DNA of 64,000 nucleotides. It comes from Bacteroidales bacterium. GTDB lineage: Bacteria; Bacteroidota; Bacteroidia; Bacteroidales; P3. A program made the position numbers and the translations under genes. Within the stretch, counting starts at the first letter, position 1; every line of letters starts with the position of its first letter. The DNA lies in the NCBI GenBank assembly GCA_017522105.1, contig JAFXAA010000007.1:1-64000 (forward strand), read 5' to 3'. Under the pieces are notes generated by a model. The model saw only the letters and a program-made list of their open reading frames with translations, ran no database searches and had not been told where the DNA came from. Positions 49,407-58,061 of the stretch are shown here, one piece after another.

Positions 49407-49438
49407 CAAAGCCGGGGTTATTGCCAATCCCGGCTTTG
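49407..49438. terminator. bidirectional intrinsic terminator
   Basis: CAAAGCCGGG (49407-49416) pairs with CCCGGCTTTG (49429-49438). It sits after the detached glyS end and before the convergent lplA, and was probably the original shared terminator of glyS and lplA before the island arrived. Confidence 0.8.
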
Positions 49439-49460
49439 TTGTGATTATACAAATCTCGCG

Positions 49461-50405
49461 TTATTGCCCGAAGGCAAGTTTTATGATGTCGTTTATTATA
49501 GGGTTATCTGATTGGGGTACATTGGCGTTGGAGGCGTCGGTGAGCAGACGGCGGGCCTCATCGAGGGCCGCGAGGTCAAGGGCGTCGGAGGCTATCTGCA
49601 CATTGCTTATCACACCGTCCTCAACACTAAGCTGAAGCTCCACACCACCCCAGTCGAACTGGCCGCTGCGGTGTGCGGAGAATGTACGCCAATTGGAATA
49701 CTTCCATTCCGGCGATGAGAACTCCTCGAACAGCTCGCACACTCGTGGATTACTCCTTAGGCTGTCGAAAGAAATCTCGTCAGCTGTGCCAGCATATTCA
49801 TCCTCGAAGGCTTTACGCAGGCGCGGCACAAGGGCTTCGGCGCTGATGGCCGGGTTGAGGTCGGCAAGGTTCACCACACGGCTGCGCACCGACTGCACAC
49901 CATGCTTCTGCAACTTTGCGGGCTTGGGCTTGAGGTAGCGGGCCAGGTCTTCCATATTGCCCTTAATGAGGATGGTGCCGTGATGGAGGTCGTTGAAACG
50001 TCCTTTGCTGAAGGCGTTGCCGGAAAACTTACGACCCTCACAAAGTATATCGTTGCGACCGCTGAGCTCGGTGTGCAGACCGAAGCTCTCCACGGCTCGT
50101 TGGATAACCCTGAACTGGCGCCCTTGGTCGTAGATGGGCTTGGGAACAACGAAAGAGAAGTTGAGGTTGCCGTCGTCGTGGTATACGGCGCCGCCGCCGG
50201 TCTTGCGTCGCATGAGGTAGCCATCGTCAGCCTCCAATGCATCAAGATTCACCTCGCTGTACGGGTTCTGGTTCTGCCCTATCACAACCGTGCGCCGATT
50301 GCGCCACAGGTACAGCGTGACGGCCTCGGCGTGTTCCACAAGGAAGTTCTCCACAGCGATGTTCCAATAGGGGTTGGTCTGGCTGGAAACAACAAACTGA
50401 AGCAT
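49461..50405 (-). CDS. lplA: lipoate--protein ligase A family
   Basis: A 314-residue ligase that attaches lipoate to dehydrogenase and glycine-cleavage proteins. The N-terminal LYLWRNRRTVVIGQNQNPYSEVN, then RRKTGGGAVYHDDGNLNFSF (residues 66-85, lipoyl-AMP loop), GRNDILCEGRKFSGNAFSKG near 115 and HHGTILIKGNMEDLARYL near 140. A C-terminal accessory domain completes it. It overlaps none but lies 2 nt after porQ, so it is the last of a kamA-porQ-lplA unit. Confidence 0.95.
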   Translation of the reverse strand: MLQFVVSSQTNPYWNIAVENFLVEHAEAVTLYLWRNRRTVVIGQNQNPYSEVNLDALEADDGYLMRRKTGGGAVYHDDGNLNFSFVVPKPIYDQGRQFRVIQRAVESFGLHTELSGRNDILCEGRKFSGNAFSKGRFNDLHHGTILIKGNMEDLARYLKPKPAKLQKHGVQSVRSRVVNLADLNPAISAEALVPRLRKAFEDEYAGTADEISFDSLRSNPRVCELFEEFSSPEWKYSNWRTFSAHRSGQFDWGGVELQLSVEDGVISNVQIASDALDLAALDEARRLLTDASNANVPQSDNPIINDIIKLAFGQ

Positions 50406-50407
50406 CG

Positions 50408-51472
50408 TCAGAACTTATAGCTCAAAGTAAAGTAATTGGGTGCCTGGCCAAGGTGATAGTTGCGACGCGCATAGCTGAACTCGAAGTTCTTTATGTGGAG
50501 GCCAACGCCAAAAGAGAAGCCACTCATATTAAAGGCATCGGCAGCGCGCATCTCGGCAGCCTGACGATAGCTATAGGCCAGCCTGGCGAAGATGAGTGTG
50601 CCAAGGTTCAACTCCACGCCAAAGACCGTGTGCCGCATAAGGTTGTCCATGAAGCCGACAAACGGTTTCTCCTCGGTCACTTCACCGGTGAACGGGTCGG
50701 TCTGCGTTGTAGGGTTGAGACGGTCTTCATAGCGCAGGTTCCAGCGTTGCAACTCCGTGGCGGCAAAGAAAAGACGGAATGGCGCCTTGCTGAGCTTATA
50801 CGAGAGGGCCGCCGACAACTCGAACGGCAGCCGCTCCACCTTATTGTCAAAAGTAACAATCTGTGCGCCAATATTGCTGGCCATGACCGTGGCGGCGAAG
50901 TTGCGGCTGTCGGACACGTAGCTTCCGGCAAGGTCGATGGCAAAAGCCAAAGCCTTGTACTCGGCATACTGCGACAGTACAGGCTTGAATGTGGTGCCAA
51001 TACTGAAGTTACTGTCTATCCACATACCCCACCCGACGCTCAAAGCATAGTCGGCGGCATAGAAATCGCCAATGTAATTATCATACTCGTCGTATTCCTC
51101 AAACCGACCAAAGCTATTGAAATGAAAGCCGAAAAGGACGGTGCCGACACGATTGAAATTGTGTGCATAGGCCAGCGACCCCATGTTGCCGCCAACAAAC
51201 ATGTTGTAGTAGCTCAACATTGCCGAACCGCCCATGCCACGCGTAAGCAGCGACGGGTTGTCAAGGCCAACCGTAATGTCGGATGAATACAACGGCAGGT
51301 AGCGGAGACTCAACGCGTTGGTGCGGGCGACACTGCTGCGCTGCAGCAGCGGCAGGCTATTGAGGCCTGCAACCTGAGCCTTCAACGGGTGAAGGGAAAA
51401 AAGAGGAAAGTGGATAGCTATGCTGACACAAATCAGCATCAATGCTTTCCACTTTCCACGTCCCGTTTTCAA
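50408..51472 (-). CDS. porQ: type IX secretion system protein PorQ
   Basis: A 354-residue FadL-like outer-membrane barrel. The mature start LPLLQRSSVARTNALSLRYLPL, GLDNPSLLTRGMGGSAMLSYYNMFVGGN and the C-terminal YARRNYHLGQAPNYFTLSYKF match PorQ, which with PorU, PorV and PorZ processes T9SS cargo on the cell surface. The start is TTG at 51472, 3 nt after the kamA stop; it gives a basic N-region for the signal peptide (KTGRGKWK), which itself looks like a GTGGAAA repeat. The ATG 11 codons in would lack that basic region. Confidence 0.88.
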   Translation of the reverse strand: MKTGRGKWKALMLICVSIAIHFPLFSLHPLKAQVAGLNSLPLLQRSSVARTNALSLRYLPLYSSDITVGLDNPSLLTRGMGGSAMLSYYNMFVGGNMGSLAYAHNFNRVGTVLFGFHFNSFGRFEEYDEYDNYIGDFYAADYALSVGWGMWIDSNFSIGTTFKPVLSQYAEYKALAFAIDLAGSYVSDSRNFAATVMASNIGAQIVTFDNKVERLPFELSAALSYKLSKAPFRLFFAATELQRWNLRYEDRLNPTTQTDPFTGEVTEEKPFVGFMDNLMRHTVFGVELNLGTLIFARLAYSYRQAAEMRAADAFNMSGFSFGVGLHIKNFEFSYARRNYHLGQAPNYFTLSYKF

Positions 51473-51475
51473 TGT

Positions 51476-52726
51476 TTAGTGTTTCTTGTTTCTCTCGTGA
51501 CGCATGAGGTGGCTGGGTTCGAGGGCCATGCGGTCGGTCTCCAGCAGGGAGGCGACACCTTCGTCCACACGGCGCTTGGCTTCACAGGCCTCGCAGTGGC
51601 AATCCTCGTGGTACTCGCGCGGCTCGGTGTAGGTGGTGATGACACCCTCGAAGTTGCGCAGGATGACCTTGTCGGGGCTCTGTGAGATGACGTACTGGGG
51701 CATGACGGGCGTCTTGCCGCCGCCACCGGGGGCGTCGACCACAAAGGTGGGCACGGCATAGCCGCTCGTGTGGCCGCGGAGGTTCTCGATGATCTCGATG
51801 CCCTTGCTGACGGGGGTGCGGAAGTGCTCCAGACCCATGCTCAAGTCGCACTGGTAGATGTAGTACGGACGCACGCGGTTGCGCACCAGCTCGTGCATCA
51901 GTTTCTTCATCACGTGCACGCAGTCGTTCACGCCGCGCAGCAGCACCGTCTGGTTGCCCAGCGGGATGCCGACATTGGCCAGGCGGGCCAGAGCCTGCTC
52001 AGCCTCGGGGGTGAACTCGTTGGGGTGGTTGAAGTGGGTGTTGAGCCAGATGGGGTGATACTTCTTCAGCATCTCGCACAGCTCGGGGGTGATGCGCTGC
52101 GGGCAGACCACGGGGGTGCGGCTGCCGATGCGGACGATCTCCACATGCTGGATGGCACGCAGGCGCTGGATTATGTACTCAAGCTTTTTGTCGCTGACCA
52201 TCAGGGCGTCGCCACCGCTGAGCAGTACGTCGCGCACCTGCGGGGTCTTCTCGATGTAAGCCAGGCACTTCTCAATGCGCTCGCTGGGGCTCTCGTCGTC
52301 CTTCTGACCGGCAAAACGGCGGCGGGTGCAGTGGCGGCAGTACATGGAGCACATGTCGGTGATGAGGAACAGCACACGGTCCGGATAACGGTGCGTAAGG
52401 CCGGGAGCCGGCGAGTCTTCGTCCTCATGCAGCGGGTCGTTGAGGTCGGCGGGGGCGATGTTGCACTCGGCGCCCTGCGGTATGGCCTGACGGCGGATGG
52501 GATCGAAGGGGTCGTTGGGGTCAATGAGGCTCAGGTAGTAGGGCGTGATGGCCATACGGAACTTGGCCAGAGCCTTCTTGATGCCCTCGGCCTCTTCGGG
52601 CGCAAAGGTGAAATACTTGCTCAACTCCTCGTAGGTCTCAATGCGGTTCTTCACCTGCCATTTCCAGTCGTTCCACTCGGCGTCGCTGACGTTGGGGAAC
52701 ATTTCTTTTCTGCGGTTTACTTTCAT
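51476..52726 (-). CDS. kamA: L-lysine 2,3-aminomutase
   Basis: A radical SAM, PLP and iron-sulfur enzyme turning L-lysine into L-beta-lysine, the first step of lysine fermentation to acetate and butyrate. The cluster motif CSMYCRHC near residue 130 (CxxxCxxC), the GGDALMVSDKKLEYII region near 175, the PLP-lysine segment GGGGKTPV near 340 and a C-terminal zinc-binding HCEACEAK are present. At 416 residues it matches clostridial KamA rather than the shorter EF-P-modifying EpmB. The other kam genes are not in the window. Confidence 0.95.
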   Translation of the reverse strand: MKVNRRKEMFPNVSDAEWNDWKWQVKNRIETYEELSKYFTFAPEEAEGIKKALAKFRMAITPYYLSLIDPNDPFDPIRRQAIPQGAECNIAPADLNDPLHEDEDSPAPGLTHRYPDRVLFLITDMCSMYCRHCTRRRFAGQKDDESPSERIEKCLAYIEKTPQVRDVLLSGGDALMVSDKKLEYIIQRLRAIQHVEIVRIGSRTPVVCPQRITPELCEMLKKYHPIWLNTHFNHPNEFTPEAEQALARLANVGIPLGNQTVLLRGVNDCVHVMKKLMHELVRNRVRPYYIYQCDLSMGLEHFRTPVSKGIEIIENLRGHTSGYAVPTFVVDAPGGGGKTPVMPQYVISQSPDKVILRNFEGVITTYTEPREYHEDCHCEACEAKRRVDEGVASLLETDRMALEPSHLMRHERNKKH

Positions 52727-52825
52727 ATTCTTTGTTTACTCTTTATGTTTCTCTGCATATCCGTTGTTTTGTGCGCGCTGTGTTGCATGGCTTTTCCATG
52801 GTTTACGGCCCGACAAAACAATGTG

Positions 52826-52857
52826 CAAAAATATACATTTTTCCACAACTGGCCAAA
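52826..52857 (-). promoter_or_regulatory. Bacteroidota-type promoter for kamA
   Basis: Minus strand TTTG (52857-52854), 20-nt spacer, TATTTTTG (52833-52826). The leader is about 93 nt long. It drives the kamA-porQ-lplA unit. Confidence 0.85.
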
Positions 52858-52895
52858 TTTATTTTGCAACCTGGCGCAAACAGCCCCGGCGCAGA

Positions 52896-54500
52896 CTATC
52901 TCCTTATCACCTCAAGGGCCTTGCGATAGCCGTCGTCGGCCTCTTTCATGACGAGGTAGTAGTGGTCTATGCCGAAGAGGTTGCGTGCCACCTGCGCCTT
53001 GAGCATCAGGCGCATGTAGCGGTCGCTGTGCGCAATGCGTTCGGGTTCCGCCGCATCCCTGGCCGTATCGCGAACCACCCCCTTTTCCAACGCCACCGCT
53101 GCCAGCAGGCTGTCAAGCCCGAAGGAGTCGTAGTTGGCCAGGAATGTGTCAAAATCCTTCACCCGCGCATCGCTGCGGTGCTGGTCGGCCCACTGCATGG
53201 GGAAGCTGTTGAGCAAGCCCTTGCCGCGCAGCGAGATGTAGTAGTCCGACAGACGCATCGTGTCGAGCGGCACAAACACGTCTGGCATCACGCCGCCGCC
53301 ACCGTAGACCGTGCGGCCATGCGCCGTGGTGTATTTCAGGCTGTCGTCGAAGTGTATGGAGTCAGCGCTGACAAGCTCGCCATGACGGTAGCGGTTGTTC
53401 ACGTCCTGACGGTAGGCGTCGGTACCCTCGTCATAAGGACGCTGAATACAGCGCCCGCTTGGCGTATAGTAGCGTGCCGTGGTGAGGCGCACCTGCCCTC
53501 CGTCCTTGAGGGGGAACATGCGCTGCACCAGCCCTTTGCCATAGGAGCGCCGCCCCACGAGGATGCCACGGTCCCAATCCTGCACAGCCCCGCTGACGAT
53601 CTCGCTGGCGCTGGCCGATCCCTCGTCGATGAGCACCACCAGGCGTCCGCCCTTGACAGTACCGTCCTTGCTGCGCTCAGCCCGCCAGTTGCCGCGTCCG
53701 TTGGCACTGTAGTTGTGGCGCGGCGACGTGCGCCCTTTGGTGTACACGATGAGCTGTCCACGGTCCAGAAACTCGTTGGCCATGGCATTGGCGATGTCGA
53801 GGTAGCCACCGCTGTTGCCACGCAAGTCGAGCATCAATGCCGTCATGCCCTGCTTCTTGAGGGCCTTGAGGGCCTTGCGGAACTCATCCACCGACGTGCG
53901 AGCAAAGCGTGTCAAGCGTATGTAGCCCACCGTGTCGTCCGCCATGAAGTAGGTGTCTATGCTGTAGATGGGCACCTTGTCGCGGATGATATGGAAGGGG
54001 TACACCGCGCCGCCGCGCAGCATCTCCATCACCACCTCGGTGCCCTTCTTGCCGCGCAGCCGCTTGAAGACGAAGTCGTTGCTCACGCTGTCGCCAGTGG
54101 CTTTCTCGCCGTTGATGGTTATAATCTTGTCGCCAACCTGCACCCCCACCTTCTCGCTGGGGCCGCCCTCTATGACGCTCTGCACCACTATGGTGTCGTT
54201 GACAATCTGGAACGAGATGCCCACGCCCTCGAAGTTGCCCTGCAGGCCCTCGTTGGCGCGCTGCACATCCTTGGCGGCTATATATATGCTGTGTGGGTCG
54301 AGGGCCTTGAGCATGGCGTTGATGGCCTCGGAGCTCATCCTGTCCATGTCGGGACCCTCCACATAGTTGCCGTCGATGAGTTTCATCACCTCGTCCACCC
54401 TCGCCTGCCCGGCGGTCACACTGTCGGGTATTATCGGCGGCTGGGCCAGCGCCGCCACCGTGGCCGCCACGGCCACAAGCAATGCAACACCCCTCTTCAT
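52896..54500 (-). CDS. S41-family carboxyl-terminal processing peptidase (534 aa)
   Basis: A signal peptide (residues 1-20, ending ALAQ), a helical N-part, a PDZ domain (about residues 75-160, GVGISFQIVNDTIVVQSVIEGGPSEKVGVQVGDKI) and the S41 protease domain. The catalytic Ser lies in VVLIDEGSASASEIVSGAVQ near residue 280 and the Lys in GRRSYGKGLVQ about 25 residues on. It cleaves C-terminal tails in the periplasm. The ATG at 54500 overlaps the aguA stop (ATGA), decisive over a start nine codons upstream. Linked to aguB-aguA, with no obvious functional tie. Confidence 0.94.
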   Translation of the reverse strand: MKRGVALLVAVAATVAALAQPPIIPDSVTAGQARVDEVMKLIDGNYVEGPDMDRMSSEAINAMLKALDPHSIYIAAKDVQRANEGLQGNFEGVGISFQIVNDTIVVQSVIEGGPSEKVGVQVGDKIITINGEKATGDSVSNDFVFKRLRGKKGTEVVMEMLRGGAVYPFHIIRDKVPIYSIDTYFMADDTVGYIRLTRFARTSVDEFRKALKALKKQGMTALMLDLRGNSGGYLDIANAMANEFLDRGQLIVYTKGRTSPRHNYSANGRGNWRAERSKDGTVKGGRLVVLIDEGSASASEIVSGAVQDWDRGILVGRRSYGKGLVQRMFPLKDGGQVRLTTARYYTPSGRCIQRPYDEGTDAYRQDVNNRYRHGELVSADSIHFDDSLKYTTAHGRTVYGGGGVMPDVFVPLDTMRLSDYYISLRGKGLLNSFPMQWADQHRSDARVKDFDTFLANYDSFGLDSLLAAVALEKGVVRDTARDAAEPERIAHSDRYMRLMLKAQVARNLFGIDHYYLVMKEADDGYRKALEVIRR

Positions 54501-55534
54501 ACCGCTGGCATCTGCTGGCTTAGACAATGGAAGGAGCCAAGGCCCCAGATGATGTCGGTGCTGTCTATGCCCACCACCTCGCGGTCGGGGAAGCAGGCCT
54601 CAAGGATGTAGGCCGCCTCGTTGTCCGTCAGGCAGCGGTAGGTGGGGAATATGACCTTGCCGTTGGCAATGTAGAAGTTGGCATAGGAAGCCGGCAGACG
54701 CTGGCCGTCGTAGAACACCACGTCCGGCATCGGCAGCTCCACGATTGTGGGCTGCTTGCCGTTGGCCAAGCGGCAGCGCTGCAGCATCTTGAGGTTCTTC
54801 TGCAGCGGCTCGTAGTTCTCGTCCCACACATCCTCCTCCACGGCGGTGACTATGGTGTCCTCCGCCACGAAGCGGGTCAGGTCGTCCACATGGCCGTCGG
54901 TGTCGTCGCCCACAATTCCGTCGCCAAGCCAGATGATATTGTCCACCCCGTAGTAGTCGCGCAGGTAACCCTCAATCTGGTCCTGGTCGAGGTGCGGGTT
55001 GCGGTTGGCGTTGAGCAGGCACGACGTGGTGGTCAGCAGGTCGCCGCAACCGTTGACGTCTATGGAGCCTCCCTCCATGACGATGCCGGGCTCGAAGAGC
55101 GGCACCTCAGGCATCAGGTCGTGGATGCGCACAGGCACCTCGGTGTCGAGCTCGTAGGGGTACTTGCCGCCCCACGCGTTGTGGTTCCAGTTGACGATGG
55201 CGCGCTTCGCAGGGTCGGAGCGGTGGAGCAGGAACGCCGGGCCGTGGTCGCGGCACCAGGCGTCGTTGCTCGGTATGATGTGGAGGCGTATGTTGCCCAT
55301 GTCGGTGCCAATAGCCTCCAGCTCGCGCTGCACATGCAGCAGCATCCGCTCGTCGTCAACGTTGATGTGCACCGTCTCGCCCTCCGCCAGGGTCTTGACG
55401 AAGAGGTGGTACGACGGGTATATGGTCTCAATCTTGCCCGGCCATGAGTCGGGGTTCTTCGGATAGGTGAGCCACGTAGCCTCGTGCCGCGCCCACTCCG
55501 CAGGCATGTAGTATCCTTGTTCTTTCGGGGTCAT
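54497..55534 (-). CDS. aguA: agmatine deiminase
   Basis: A 345-residue enzyme of the guanidino-group-modifying superfamily that hydrolyses agmatine to N-carbamoylputrescine and ammonia. Visible: PAEWARHEATWLTYPKNPDSW at the start, NDAWCRDHGPAFL near residue 90, GGSIDVNGCGDLLTT near 153, and the catalytic Cys in WGLGSFHCLSQQ near the C-terminus. It overlaps aguB by one base (TGATG) and the peptidase gene by four (ATGA). Confidence 0.96.
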   Translation of the reverse strand: MTPKEQGYYMPAEWARHEATWLTYPKNPDSWPGKIETIYPSYHLFVKTLAEGETVHINVDDERMLLHVQRELEAIGTDMGNIRLHIIPSNDAWCRDHGPAFLLHRSDPAKRAIVNWNHNAWGGKYPYELDTEVPVRIHDLMPEVPLFEPGIVMEGGSIDVNGCGDLLTTTSCLLNANRNPHLDQDQIEGYLRDYYGVDNIIWLGDGIVGDDTDGHVDDLTRFVAEDTIVTAVEEDVWDENYEPLQKNLKMLQRCRLANGKQPTIVELPMPDVVFYDGQRLPASYANFYIANGKVIFPTYRCLTDNEAAYILEACFPDREVVGIDSTDIIWGLGSFHCLSQQMPAV

Positions 55535-56400
55535 CAGTCAATGAATCTCTTGGTTATGTCGCCATAGCTGTCGATGCGGCGGTCGCGCAGGTAAGGCCAG
55601 TGGCGGCGGTAGTGGTCGGTCTCGTCGAGGTCGAGGGTCTGCACGTGCAGGGCCTCGTCGTAGTGCGGCGCCTGCCAGAGCACACGCCCGAAGGCGTTGG
55701 TGACGAACGAGCCCCCCCAAAACTGCATGCCGCCCTCGAGGCCCGTGCGGTTGACGCTGACCACGGGCACGCCGTTGGCCACGGCATGGCTGCGCTGTAT
55801 GGTCTGCCAGGCGGCATACTGCTCGCGGTTGTCCTTCTCCTTCTGGCGCACGTCCCAGCCTATGGCCGTGGGGAAGAAGAGAATCTGCGCACCCTTGAGG
55901 GCCGTGATGCGCGCAGCTTCGGGGTACCACTGGTCCCAGCAGATGAGCACGCCCACAGTGGCGTACTTGGTCTTGAACACCTTGTAGCCCAGGTCGCCGG
56001 GGGTGAAGTAGAACTTCTCGTAGTAGCCCGGATCGTCGGGGATGTGCATCTTGCGGTACTTGCCGAGGTACGAGCCGTCGGCGTCGATGACCGCCGTGGT
56101 GTTGTGGTAGAGGCCCTCGGCGCGCTTCTCGAACATCGAGCATATCAGCACCACGCCGAGCTCCTTGGCCAGGGCCATGAAATGCTGCGTCGTGGGCCCG
56201 TCGGGGATGGCCTCGGCCAGGCGGAAGTTCTCGTAGCGCTCCTCGTCGCAGAAATAGAGCGACGCGAAAAGCTCCTGCAAGCATATTATCTGTGCGCCTC
56301 CGGCGGCCAGTTCGCGCACCTTATCCGTATAGCGTTCAATGTTTTGAGCCTTGTCCTCGACACAGCTCATCTGGGCGATGCCCACCTTCACTTTGTTCAT
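55534..56400 (-). CDS. aguB: N-carbamoylputrescine amidohydrolase
   Basis: A nitrilase-superfamily enzyme that converts N-carbamoylputrescine to putrescine, CO2 and ammonia, completing the path from agmatine. Catalytic triad residues are seen as Glu in IICLQELFASLYF, Lys in YRKMHIPDDPGYYEKFYF and Cys in VLICWDQWYPEAARI. The ATG at 56400 starts the conserved VKVGIAQMSC. The frame remains open upstream for 28 codons, which overlap the promoter. No arginine decarboxylase gene is in the window. First gene of the aguB-aguA-ctp operon. Confidence 0.95.
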   Translation of the reverse strand: MNKVKVGIAQMSCVEDKAQNIERYTDKVRELAAGGAQIICLQELFASLYFCDEERYENFRLAEAIPDGPTTQHFMALAKELGVVLICSMFEKRAEGLYHNTTAVIDADGSYLGKYRKMHIPDDPGYYEKFYFTPGDLGYKVFKTKYATVGVLICWDQWYPEAARITALKGAQILFFPTAIGWDVRQKEKDNREQYAAWQTIQRSHAVANGVPVVSVNRTGLEGGMQFWGGSFVTNAFGRVLWQAPHYDEALHVQTLDLDETDHYRRHWPYLRDRRIDSYGDITKRFID

Positions 56401-56422
56401 TTGCTCCGTAGGTTTGAAAATG

Positions 56423-56454
56423 CAAAAATATAAAAAAAAGCTGACATGGCCAAA
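56423..56454 (-). promoter_or_regulatory. Bacteroidota-type promoter for aguB
   Basis: Minus strand TTTG (56454-56451), 20-nt spacer, TATTTTTG (56430-56423), giving a short leader of roughly 15-20 nt. Confidence 0.85.
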
Positions 56455-56522
56455 AACTTTCTCTCTCTCCCACCATTTTTCCACCTCTCCCCACCGGAGC
56501 CGGTACGGAGCCCCTACGGCCG

Positions 56523-56589
56523 TTCTTCAGTAGTTCTTCAGTAGTTCTTCAGTCAAACACTGAAGAACTACTGAAGAACTACTGAAGAA
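56523..56589. repeat. TTCTTCAGTAG hairpin element, copy with repeat tail
   Basis: A perfect 31-bp inverted repeat (56523-56553 and 56559-56589) with loop CAAAC, three TTCTTCAGT units per arm. The left flank is the usual CCGGTACGGAGCCCCTACGG, but the right flank is replaced by the 44-bp tandem repeat. Confidence 0.9.
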
Positions 56590-56803
56590 ATGCCGTCGCG
56601 GAGGCGACGGAACTACGCCTCTCGGCGGAAGAAATGCCGTCGCGGAGGCGACGGAACTACGCCCCTCGGCGGAAGAAATGCCGTCGCGGAGCCGACGGAA
56701 CTACGCCCCTCGGCGGAAGAAATGCCGTCGCGGAGCCGACGGAACTACGCCCCTCGGCGGAAGAAATGCCGTCGCGGAGCCGACGGAACTACGCCCCTTG
56801 GCG
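56584..56803. repeat. 44-bp tandem repeat, five copies
   Basis: Five units start at 56584, 56628, 56672, 56716 and 56760, each GAAGAAATGCCGTCGCGGAG followed by GCGACGGAACTACGCCCCTC and GGCG. Copies 1-2 read GAGGCGACGG and 3-5 GAGCCGACGG. Each unit can fold a CCGTCG/CGACGG hairpin. They are contiguous without spacers. I see no gene in 56401-56973; the rest is the aguB promoter and a GC-rich run up to yajC. Confidence 0.92.
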
Positions 56804-56973
56804 GAAGAACGGTCGTACCGGGTCCGCAGCAAGGCCGTAGGGATGCGGTGCCGGACGGGGGGAGGAAAGATTATTTTGGCCAAGGCACAATATAAAGCGG
56901 CAAAGGTCGTTATGATGTTGTTGTCGTGCAGGGTGCGCGGCAAACATATAAATAGCATAAACAACAGAAAGAC

Positions 56974-57255
56974 ATGATACTACTCGACATTGCGAATGGC
57001 TGGAAGACCGCCATAATGATTGCGGCGATGATTGCCGTGTTCTACTTTTTCCTCATCAAGCCGCAGAGCGACAAGTCCAAGAAGGAGGCCGCCTACCGCG
57101 ACAATCTGAAGGCCGGCGACGAACTGATGACCGCCGGCGGCATACACGTGAAGTTCGTGAGCCGCGACGGTGCCTACGCCGTGGTGGAGGCCGCCCCGGG
57201 GGTGAAGATGAAGGTGCAGATAGCCACTCTGCAGCCTGTCCCCACGAGGAAATAG
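56974..57255 (+). CDS. yajC: preprotein translocase subunit YajC
   Basis: A 93-residue protein with one N-terminal membrane helix (TAIMIAAMIAVFYFFLIKPQ, about residues 12-31) followed by KSKKEAAYRDNLKAGDELMTAGGIHVKFV, the YajC signature. It associates with SecDF/YidC. It stands alone here, without secD/secF, between a repeat cluster and a terminator. Confidence 0.93.
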   Translation: MILLDIANGWKTAIMIAAMIAVFYFFLIKPQSDKSKKEAAYRDNLKAGDELMTAGGIHVKFVSRDGAYAVVEAAPGVKMKVQIATLQPVPTRK

Positions 57256-57283
57256 AGATTTTAAGATTAATTAACAACAGAAA

Positions 57284-57316
57284 CTCCGAAAACTTTGAGC
57301 GTTTTCGGAGTTTTTT
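57284..57316 (+). terminator. intrinsic terminator after yajC
   Basis: CTCCGAAAAC (57284-57293) and GTTTTCGGAG (57301-57310) form a perfect 10-bp stem with loop TTTGAGC, followed by six T. The loop and T run overlap the following promoter. Confidence 0.9.
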
Positions 57317-57325
57317 GTATCTTTG
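57294..57325 (+). promoter_or_regulatory. Bacteroidota-type promoter for the TetR/efflux operon
   Basis: TTTG (57294-57297), 20-nt spacer, TATCTTTG (57318-57325). The -33 box is the first four bases of the terminator loop. It should drive the TetR gene and probably the efflux genes after it. Confidence 0.87.
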
Positions 57326-57397
57326 CACCGCTTTTCGAGCCCCGGCAGGAGTGGCTGAAAGCGTATTATAATTTAGAAAACAAATAGATAGAGCCTG

Positions 57398-58036
57398 ATG
57401 GCAAACGAGGAGAACAGGGATAAAATCGTCGAGACGGCGCTGCAGATGTTCAACACACGCGGCTGGCGTGGCGTGACCATGGACGACATAGCCCAGGCCC
57501 TTCACATGTCGAAGCGCACCCTCTACGAGACTTTTGCGAACAAGGAGGAGCTGCTGGCGGAGTGCCTGATGCGGGTGCACGACCAGATCAACGACCTGCA
57601 CCGCAAGGCCCACAGCAAGGTGGACGAGCCGATGCTGGTGGCGATGTACATGCTGCGCGTGGGCGCCGACACCAACCACCGCTACCAGAGGCTGATAGAG
57701 GAGGCCGAACGCTACTACCCGGAGATACACGACCGCTTCTTCCGCCTGCACACTGAGACGCTGCACACGATGATGGAACACGGCATGGAGTACGTCCGCG
57801 AGCACGGCTACCTGCGACCCGACGCCGACGTGGAGGTGGCTGTGGACTTTCTGTGCGACCTGATGCAGCAGCACCGCCTCTCGTCCGTGGACGACCCGAA
57901 GGCCTACGTGCGACGCCTCAACGAGGTGTGTTTCACCTACCTGCGTGGCCTGATGACCACGGAGACCATAGAGCGCTACGAGCGTTCGGAGCCGCACTTC
58001 AAGAAGGTGATGCAGGAGCTTGAAGTGCTTAAATAG
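57398..58036 (+). CDS. TetR/AcrR-family transcriptional regulator (212 aa)
   Basis: The N-terminal helix-turn-helix (residues 6-52: RDKIVETALQMFNTRGWRGVTMDDIAQALHMSKRTLYETFANKEEL) is typical of the family; the rest is a helical ligand-binding domain. It lies 25 nt upstream of the TolC-family gene and the other two components of an RND pump, so it probably represses this operon and its own promoter until an effector binds. The operator is not identified. Confidence 0.94.
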   Translation: MANEENRDKIVETALQMFNTRGWRGVTMDDIAQALHMSKRTLYETFANKEELLAECLMRVHDQINDLHRKAHSKVDEPMLVAMYMLRVGADTNHRYQRLIEEAERYYPEIHDRFFRLHTETLHTMMEHGMEYVREHGYLRPDADVEVAVDFLCDLMQQHRLSSVDDPKAYVRRLNEVCFTYLRGLMTTETIERYERSEPHFKKVMQELEVLK

Positions 58037-58061
58037 ATAATAAACAATAAAAGATAGAACG

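Noticed and set aside
56584..56803. CRISPR-like array
   Set aside because: The 44-bp units are directly contiguous with no unique spacers and there are no cas genes in the window.
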